NCBI RefSeq assembly: GCF_039538365.1 | Contig: NZ_BAABCA010000005.1 | Location: 124,001-188,000, forward strand | Direction of reading: 5' to 3' | From: Postechiella marina | GTDB lineage: Bacteria > Bacteroidota > Bacteroidia > Flavobacteriales > Flavobacteriaceae | DNA length: 64,000 nucleotides | Shown: positions 59,158 through 64,000 of the stretch, one piece after another | Numbering within the stretch: position 1 is the stretch's first letter | Layout: each line of letters starts with the position of its first letter | Translations under genes and position numbers: made by a program | Notes under the pieces: model-generated | The model's database searches: none | Seen by the model: the letters and a program-made list of their open reading frames with translations, nothing else | What the model was told of the DNA's origin: nothing

Positions 59158-60252
59158 TTAATCTTTTGGTAAAGCAACCCTAAAAGTAGCGCCTTTATCT
59201 ATATTATTCTCTGCTATTATTGTGCCTTTATGAGAAGCCACAATACCGTGTACAACGCTTAAGCCTAACCCAGAACCGTCTTCCATAGGTTTAGTGGTAA
59301 AAAAAGGTTGAAACACTTTCTCTAGGGCCTCGGGTGTAAAACCAATACCTTGATCGGATATTTTAAACTCAATTTCGTTTTTTGTTTGATAAGCCTCTAC
59401 CGTTATAACACTATTTTTAGGGCTAAAATAAATAGCATTAATTAATAAATTAAATAATATTTGGGTAAGCTGTATAGCATCTGCTTTTAACCAAAGTGCC
59501 TCTTCTTTTATATTTAAAAGATAATTAACACGTTCTTTTCTAAAGGTAGCATCTAGCAAGTTAGTGGCATTTTTAATAATAGGCACCAAATTAACTCGTT
59601 TTTTCTCTTGAGGCATTTCGCAAGCAAAAAACATTAATTTTTTTAATACTTCTCTAGAAAATATAGAATTATCTATAATTTTATCTAAATCGGAAATTGC
59701 TCTATTATTTCCTTCAAAATCTTCTCTTAATAACTCGGCATATCCTAATATATTTGCTAAAGGAGTATTAAGTTCGTGAGCAATACCTGCGGTTATTTCG
59801 CCTAAAATACTTAATCTGTCTGCATGCTCCATTTGTCGTTTTAAAGAGGCTTCGCTTTTTTGTATCTCAATGCGCTCTAACAAATTACCTATCTTTAAAG
59901 CCACATTATCTAGCAACTGCTGCTCTTCTTTTAAAAAGTCTTCTTGACTAAATTTATTAGCATTTAAACAGGCTATTATTTGCCCTTTTGTGGTATTAAA
60001 AATTCTTATATTCGATTCTATCTTAGGATTTTTATTTGCAAAATTATCTGTGGAAATAGATACTTCTTCTCTATTAATAGAAATTTCGGTATGCAATGGA
60101 TATAAAAAAGCCTTTTTTAAGCTTACAGTTATTGCCTTTAAAACACTATCTAGAGACTCGACCGTTGTATTTTCTATTATAGAAGATACTTCGTAAAGGC
60201 ATGTTAACTCTTTTATTCGCTCTTTTAAAGCACTTTCTGTATCGTTACTCAT
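59158..60252 (-). CDS. sensor histidine kinase paired with the NtrC-type regulator
   Basis: A 364-aa cytoplasmic kinase: N-terminal coil and GAF-like region (~1-130), HisKA domain with GEITAGIAHELNTPLANILGYAELL (phosphohistidine ~170), and HATPase with LINAIYFSPKN, DQGIGFTPEALEKVF and GSGLGLSVVHGIVASH (N, G1, G2 boxes). No membrane segment, so it may sense internal redox or small molecules through the GAF-like part. The start overlaps the HPP gene stop by 4 bp; the three form an operon. Confidence 0.92.
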   Translation of the reverse strand: MSNDTESALKERIKELTCLYEVSSIIENTTVESLDSVLKAITVSLKKAFLYPLHTEISINREEVSISTDNFANKNPKIESNIRIFNTTKGQIIACLNANKFSQEDFLKEEQQLLDNVALKIGNLLERIEIQKSEASLKRQMEHADRLSILGEITAGIAHELNTPLANILGYAELLREDFEGNNRAISDLDKIIDNSIFSREVLKKLMFFACEMPQEKKRVNLVPIIKNATNLLDATFRKERVNYLLNIKEEALWLKADAIQLTQILFNLLINAIYFSPKNSVITVEAYQTKNEIEFKISDQGIGFTPEALEKVFQPFFTTKPMEDGSGLGLSVVHGIVASHKGTIIAENNIDKGATFRVALPKD

Positions 60253-60854
60253 CTATCTATTCCTTTTGTTTTAAAAACCCTTGTAAGTTTTTCATTTGTA
60301 GGATACTGTCTACACCTCGTTAAATTATTAAAAATAAGTGCGATTACAAATAAAATTATAGTCCCTCCTAACACTGGAAAAAGCACATAAAAATATCCTA
60401 AAGATGTAATTTTACTTGTACCTATAACAGCAATAAGTGCTGTTGCACCTCCTGGCGGATGTAATGTTCTTGTAATTTGCATAACCACTATAGATAGAGA
60501 CACTGCTAGTGGTGCAGTTACCCAAATTACATCTGGAAAAATTTTAAAAACACTAACCCCTATAAAAGCAGAAATTAGTTGACCTCCAATTAAGTTTCGA
60601 GGTTGTGCTAACGGACTTTGAATGGCTCCAAATACCAAAACACTAGTAGCCCCAAACGAACCTATTAAAAATACATTTTCTAATCTAGAAAAATGTAAAG
60701 ACTGCAAAAAAGCTATAAGACCAATACCTATAAAAGCTCCTATAAAAGACCAAAACTGCTCGCTTATATTTATAGCGGTTTCTTTATATACAATATATCG
60801 TGTTATTCTAAAATTACGGTTGGCTTTTATTGCTGCAGCCTTTCTTTTTAGCAT
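60249..60854 (-). CDS. HPP-family membrane protein
   Basis: A 201-aa membrane protein of the HPP family: four to five helices and the family signature TLHPPGGATALIAVIG (~130s), with IGLIAFLQSLHFSRLEN and SPLAQPRNLIGGQL. HPP proteins have been linked to nitrite transport in cyanobacteria and plants, but this is not known for flavobacteria. It overlaps by 4 bp the kinase gene and probably senses or transports the signal for that system. Confidence 0.88.
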   Translation of the reverse strand: MLKRKAAAIKANRNFRITRYIVYKETAINISEQFWSFIGAFIGIGLIAFLQSLHFSRLENVFLIGSFGATSVLVFGAIQSPLAQPRNLIGGQLISAFIGVSVFKIFPDVIWVTAPLAVSLSIVVMQITRTLHPPGGATALIAVIGTSKITSLGYFYVLFPVLGGTIILFVIALIFNNLTRCRQYPTNEKLTRVFKTKGIDR

Positions 60855-61083
60855 CTAATTTTTTATTGCCTATTATCAAAATACATGCCTTATTCATTTT
60901 ATAAAAAAAAGAAACACAACCCACTGACATACATGTATTTAAAATACAAATTAATTTTAAACCAAAAAACTAACCGAGTAAATAATACTCAATAGAGTAA
61001 TTTTTACTCGATTTTACTAAACTAAAATATAAAAGTCTTGCTTTAAAGAAATCTTATGCATTATAAAAAGAATTAAAAACAAA

Positions 61084-61112
61084 AAAGCTCCACTATTTCT
61101 AGTGAAGCTTTA
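61084..61112 (-). terminator. intrinsic terminator for a minus-strand RNA
   Basis: AAAGCTTCACTAG and AGTGGAGCTTT on the minus strand make a stem with a TTTTTT tail. It stands directly behind the tRNA-like fragment, as terminators do behind tRNA genes. Confidence 0.7.
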
Positions 61113-61114
61113 AG

Positions 61115-61165
61115 TGAGCCCTGAAGGATTCGAACCTTAAAGCTTAACTTCTCTGTTAATTAGTT
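61115..61165 (-). other. tRNA 3'-end-like fragment, possible attachment site
   Basis: On the minus strand AAGG-TTCGAAT-CCTT is a T-arm with a consensus loop, followed by AGGGCTC (3' acceptor strand) and a discriminator A; a terminator follows. No matching GAGCCCT 5' acceptor strand or D-arm exists upstream in the window. It resembles the 3' fragment left by integration in a tRNA gene, with the intact copy expected beyond the right edge. Confidence 0.45.
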
Positions 61166-61398
61166 TATTATACAAATATAATAAAATAGGTATGCCTAAA
61201 AGTGTGCCTTACCTAGCTTTATCTTGAAGCCATAGCCTTAATTCTACTAGACTAAAAACCTCTTACACTCTAGGCATTATTACCTACTCTACCAGTACTT
61301 TACTCAGCAACATATCATTAATATTCTAATCTATTCTTGTTGTAGCTAGTTACAAATACGTGTTAAAGTACTAGGTAAAAAATGTTATACGCTATTTA

Positions 61399-62250
61399 CT
61401 AAAAGCCATCTGTTTCAACTTCCAAAGTGAAAGTATTATCCACTTTCTTATACGTAAACAATACTTCATACCTTGAGTCCGTACAAATAAATAATTCCCC
61501 TAGGTTTTCATTTACTAAAATTGTTTCATCACTAGTTTCTATTCTTACTGCTGAATCATGTAGAACAATACCTTTATCTAAAGCACTTGCATTAAAATCT
61601 TCTAATCTAACTTTTAGAGAAATTACATCTCCTTCTAATTCAATATTTTCATGAATTTGAAAACCTTGTCTAGATGATATAGTTTTAGAATCTACTTCTT
61701 TTCCATCTGAAAGATAGGTTACTTTTATACTAATTTTAGCCTCAGAACTATATGTTCCACCACACCCTGTCCTCCATGCATTTCCAGTGTCAAAGAACAG
61801 GTTTAATTTATCTATATTAATATCATCTGGACTTTCATAGCTGTCTGCCCCATCCCTAAAATAATCTCCTTCATATGCATCCTCTCCAGAAACACCTGTA
61901 GATTGAAACTCAACTACATTATCATTAGTAAACAATACCTTCTGTACATAGGTTAAAGTAACACCCTCTGGAAATACCATTGTCATTATATCTCCATTAA
62001 AAGTAAAAGTACCTGTTTCACTATCATAATTAGTTCCTGAACCAGTCCAGTAAGAGTATGTCACATTACCACTTGAAGTAAATGTAAATGAGTTGTTTAC
62101 AGATGGATTATTATTAGGGTTTTCAAAAAGCCATTTGCCTAATAATTGACTTTGTAACTCATTTGTATTAATATCATTATCATCAGAACTACATGATGTA
62201 GTTAAAGTTAATAGTAATACTGTAAGACTTAATTTTAAAATTGTTTTCAT
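61399..62250 (-). CDS. lipocalin-like lipoprotein
   Basis: A 283-aa lipoprotein (lipobox TTSC, Cys ~20). The first ~120 residues after the Cys resemble bacteroidetal lipocalin-like domains: ELQSQLLGKWLFENP, NSFTFTSSGNVTYSYW and GTFTFNGDIMTMVFPEG. The second half is another beta domain (DNINIDKLNLFFDTGN, GCGGTYSSEAKISIKV) without a known name. It is likely on the outer membrane. The Usp-NtrC block ends ~550 bp to the left and the gene is followed by hypothetical proteins upstream. Confidence 0.7.
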   Translation of the reverse strand: MKTILKLSLTVLLLTLTTSCSSDDNDINTNELQSQLLGKWLFENPNNNPSVNNSFTFTSSGNVTYSYWTGSGTNYDSETGTFTFNGDIMTMVFPEGVTLTYVQKVLFTNDNVVEFQSTGVSGEDAYEGDYFRDGADSYESPDDINIDKLNLFFDTGNAWRTGCGGTYSSEAKISIKVTYLSDGKEVDSKTISSRQGFQIHENIELEGDVISLKVRLEDFNASALDKGIVLHDSAVRIETSDETILVNENLGELFICTDSRYEVLFTYKKVDNTFTLEVETDGF

Positions 62251-62264
62251 AGTAAATTGGGGTT

Positions 62265-62780
62265 TTAATTTGTAATTGAAATATTATTTTTAATGAGCAT
62301 TAACTCATATTCTTTTTCTTGTATACTTTTTAGTTGGTCTTCTCTATATATAGAGTTCATAACACAAATACCTGTTGTATCATTTTCTGTATATAAAACT
62401 TCAATAAGTAACTCTTCTGTAAATTTGTAAACTATAGAATTTCTGTCTGAGGCAACTATATTTTGAACTTGCTCCTCAGGTATGAATTGTAGTAGTATAT
62501 TATGAAAGTAATCTAGCTCATTTCCTTTAAACTTATAAAACACAGCACATAGTAGGTCCTTGTAAAAAAGTAAAATAGTTTCCTTGAAGAAGTTTTTATT
62601 AAACAGTGAATTGAACCCAATTACATTTGATTTGTATAAATTATACTTTGTTTCAAAATAGCTGTTTGCCTTTATTTCATGAACCTCTATTGCATTAATA
62701 TAATCATCTAATGAATTGTTTACTTTGAAGTAAAACTCCTTTAGTAGAGCATCTAATTTTTGATAATTGTCCTCATTCAT
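62265..62780 (-). CDS. 171-aa helical protein, unknown
   Basis: A 171-aa soluble, mostly helical and acidic protein (LDALLKEFYFKVNNSLDDYI, FFKETILLFYKDLLCAVFYKF, LLQFIPEEQVQNIVAS). No signal peptide or domain recognised. It lies 12 bp after the 199-aa gene and 14 bp before the lipoprotein gene, so the three are one operon. Possible accessory function in an inserted element. Confidence 0.55.
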   Translation of the reverse strand: MNEDNYQKLDALLKEFYFKVNNSLDDYINAIEVHEIKANSYFETKYNLYKSNVIGFNSLFNKNFFKETILLFYKDLLCAVFYKFKGNELDYFHNILLQFIPEEQVQNIVASDRNSIVYKFTEELLIEVLYTENDTTGICVMNSIYREDQLKSIQEKEYELMLIKNNISITN

Positions 62781-62792
62781 GCTGCATAAGTT

Positions 62793-63392
62793 TTAAAAAG
62801 GTAAATCAAGGAATAATCTATTATAAAGTGTAGTAGTTGAAATAGTAATATCTCTACCAGCAGTTTCATATATTTTAATCAAACCTAAGTAAATTTCTTT
62901 AGTAACATACTTATCTTTAAAATTAATTGTTTCCAATACAAAACCTTCAAAATCTAATTTTCTTCCAGATATATCCTCACGCATCCTAAGAATTTCTTTT
63001 GCAGCAATAATATCATTCTGATTAACTCCTTTAGATTCCAAGTAATCCAAATGCTCTTGAGTTTTTTCCTTTAAACTTATATCATTACTCAATTGGTCTG
63101 GAAGTTGAGCTTCATAATAAATACGTTCAATTGGACTGTATTTAGCACTTTTTACAATTTCATCTATTGCATGATTGTATTGATTTACTGAAGTATAACC
63201 ACCATCAATGAATTGTTCATCTTCATCATCTACTAATATAGTTGATTGTTTCTTTAGGTTTTTGTCAATTTTTAACCTTGCTTTTTCATTTTTTAACTTT
63301 TCTATATTTCTTTCTAAACGCTCTACTTTGCTTTCATGCTTAGTGTAAAAATAAAAAGCTATACATCCAACTATAAAAATTATTCCTACCAT
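62793..63392 (-). CDS. 199-aa N-terminally anchored protein, unknown
   Basis: A 199-aa protein with a membrane anchor at residues ~1-17 (MVGIIFIVGCIAFYFYTKHE), then a coiled coil (ESKVERLERNIEKLKNEKAR) and a helical domain. The start is the first gene of a minus-strand trio. The 54-bp gap to the divergent XRE gene carries its promoter and the palindromic operator sites. No family recognised. Confidence 0.55.
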   Translation of the reverse strand: MVGIIFIVGCIAFYFYTKHESKVERLERNIEKLKNEKARLKIDKNLKKQSTILVDDEDEQFIDGGYTSVNQYNHAIDEIVKSAKYSPIERIYYEAQLPDQLSNDISLKEKTQEHLDYLESKGVNQNDIIAAKEILRMREDISGRKLDFEGFVLETINFKDKYVTKEIYLGLIKIYETAGRDITISTTTLYNRLFLDLPF

Positions 63393-63405
63393 ATTTCTTT
63401 AACTA

Positions 63406-63470
63406 GCCACATGTGGCATAAACTAAAGCAAATATAATCAGTTGCTTTGGATATATTCACATATGGCATA
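63406..63470. promoter_or_regulatory. operator-like repeats between divergent genes
   Basis: GCCACATGTGGC at 63406-63417 is a perfect 12-bp palindrome. Its CACATGTGGCATA (63408-63420) recurs as CACATATGGCATA at 63458-63470, 50 bp away. Two similar sites on both sides of the divergent promoter suit autoregulation by the XRE protein. Confidence 0.6.
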
Positions 63471-63728
63471 TTGAAAGATTCTGAAATAAATAGGTTAAAA
63501 AAGAAAACACGCCACAATCTAGGTGCTAAAATCAAAGAGGTTAGAGAAAGTAAAAGCCTTACTCAAGTTGATTTAGCAAGTAGAATTGAAGGTAGGTTTG
63601 ACACTTCCAATGTATCTCGCATTGAGAGTGGAAGAATCAATACAACTGTCTTTACATTATTTAGAATAGCTAAAGCACTGGATATTGATATTTCAGATTT
63701 ATTAGATATTGAAGTATTCGAAGATTAA
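63471..63728 (+). CDS. XRE-family HTH regulator
   Basis: An 85-aa Cro/C1-type protein: NLGAKIKEVRESKSLTQVDLASRI gives the first helices, DTSNVSRIESGRINTTVFTLFRIAKAL the recognition helix and later helices. The start is uncertain: no ATG exists in frame. TTG 63471 leaves the operator outside the gene and is preferred over TTG 63447. It is divergent from the three unknown genes and likely represses itself and them. Typical of small controllers of mobile elements or toxin/defence loci. Confidence 0.75.
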   Translation: MKDSEINRLKKKTRHNLGAKIKEVRESKSLTQVDLASRIEGRFDTSNVSRIESGRINTTVFTLFRIAKALDIDISDLLDIEVFED

Positions 63729-63964
63729 TTTTAGCTATTAGCTAGTTCTTGTATTAAACTACCCCATTTTGCTAGGATAGTTAAGTTGTGTACCTATTCC
63801 TTGTTCTTTTCACTTGTATTCACCCCTTATTTGTAACAGTTTTGGCTATATTAATATGTAGTGATTTTATTGTGTTAGTGCCATAGAGGAGTTAAAATGC
63901 TATTTACGTGTATTCATACGCACACAGTTTTACTCAACAGAATAAACATATCTATATCTACCCC

Positions 63965-64000
63965 CTAAGGCATTACATTATCTGTTGCTTCTACAACTAC
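63965..64000 (-). CDS. possible C-terminal end of a gene beyond the window
   Basis: On the minus strand 11 codons (VVVEATDNVMP) precede a TAG at 63965-63967; the frame is open to the window edge. It is too short to identify. The preceding 63729-63964 shows no other coding sequence or repeats. Confidence 0.2.
   Translation of the reverse strand, partial: VVVEATDNVMP

Larger units (their letters stand above)
60855..61398. other. non-coding gap with tRNA-like fragment and terminator
   Basis: A 544-bp AT-rich stretch without credible ORFs. It holds an intrinsic terminator (61086-61112, minus), a tRNA-3'-end-like fragment (61115-61165, minus) and an imperfect palindrome around 61189-61217 (TAGGTATGCC ... 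GTGCCTTACCTA). The rest is unassigned. Confidence 0.5.

Noticed and set aside
61115..61398. tmRNA (ssrA) on the minus strand
   Set aside because: The 3' end looks tRNA-like, but no tag reading frame and no pairing 5' end were found within ~290 nt.

Overview
The window is a low-GC chromosome segment from a member of the Bacteroidota, almost certainly a marine-type flavobacterium (Flavobacteriaceae). Support: promoters of the TTG-19 bp-TAnnTTTG type, very weak Shine-Dalgarno signals, and family-typical genes (DUF2911, DUF4290, DUF493, DUF2867, a Bacteroidota-style type I restriction operon with a Fic gene, and a MurA with Asp at the fosfomycin-Cys position).

Layout. (1) 1-24.4 kb is core chromosome: the end of maf, a small MscS-like channel, a PIG-L deacetylase / 34-aa membrane peptide / Na+ symporter / Gfo-Idh oxidoreductase cluster, a DUF2911 protein, then a same-strand run (7.6-14.7 kb) of TetR regulator, UbiB-type kinase, SDR-DUF2867, two tiny paralogues, an SDR, TspO, SRPBCC and photolyase that looks like a light or oxidative-damage operon. 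After that come galM, murA, DUF4290, DUF493, an AAA ATPase, recQ, a structured-RNA-like element, fmt, HU, yqgE, a class IV aminotransferase and a START-like protein.

(2) 24.44-48.17 kb is a genomic island of about 23.65 kb inserted in the 3' half of a tRNA-Met(CAT) gene. It is bounded by a perfect 47-bp direct repeat (24473-24519 = 48123-48169). Both ends carry runs of a GAACACG motif with exact 12-bp spacing, probably recombinase arm sites, and each end has its own copy of the tRNA terminator hairpin. The only integrase-like gene is a chimera: integrase DNA-binding regions fused to a LexA-type S24 autoprotease domain, with no recombinase catalytic domain. Cargo: a prokaryotic viperin that keeps the tail of a nucleotide kinase at its N terminus, with a HAD nucleotidase and a 96-aa protein; a LytS/LytTR-type two-component pair; a type I restriction-modification operon (hsdM-hsdS-fic-hsdR) with two different dispersed repeats inserted in frame in hsdS and hsdM; a PH-domain protein, a secreted nuclease, and a tight three-gene unit (TerB-like, coiled-coil membrane protein, vWA-like lipoprotein) that I cannot assign to a described system; and a TPR histidine kinase/response regulator pair with a 50-aa lipoprotein.

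(3) 48.2-60.9 kb is chromosome again: a membrane-anchored winged-helix regulator divergent from a secreted GH2 beta-galactosidase (a decayed gene lies between them), a relic of an hsdR 3' end, an endolysin-like protein and a membrane protein, then a minus-strand stress-type block (universal stress protein, two helical paralogues, GreA/Rnk-like factor, small exported protein, NtrC-type regulator, histidine kinase, HPP protein). (4) From 61.1 kb to the end is a possible second insertion: a tRNA-3'-end-like fragment with a terminator, then a lipocalin-like lipoprotein, two unknown proteins and a divergent XRE regulator with operator-like palindromes.

All family calls come from reading motifs. 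No database search was possible.
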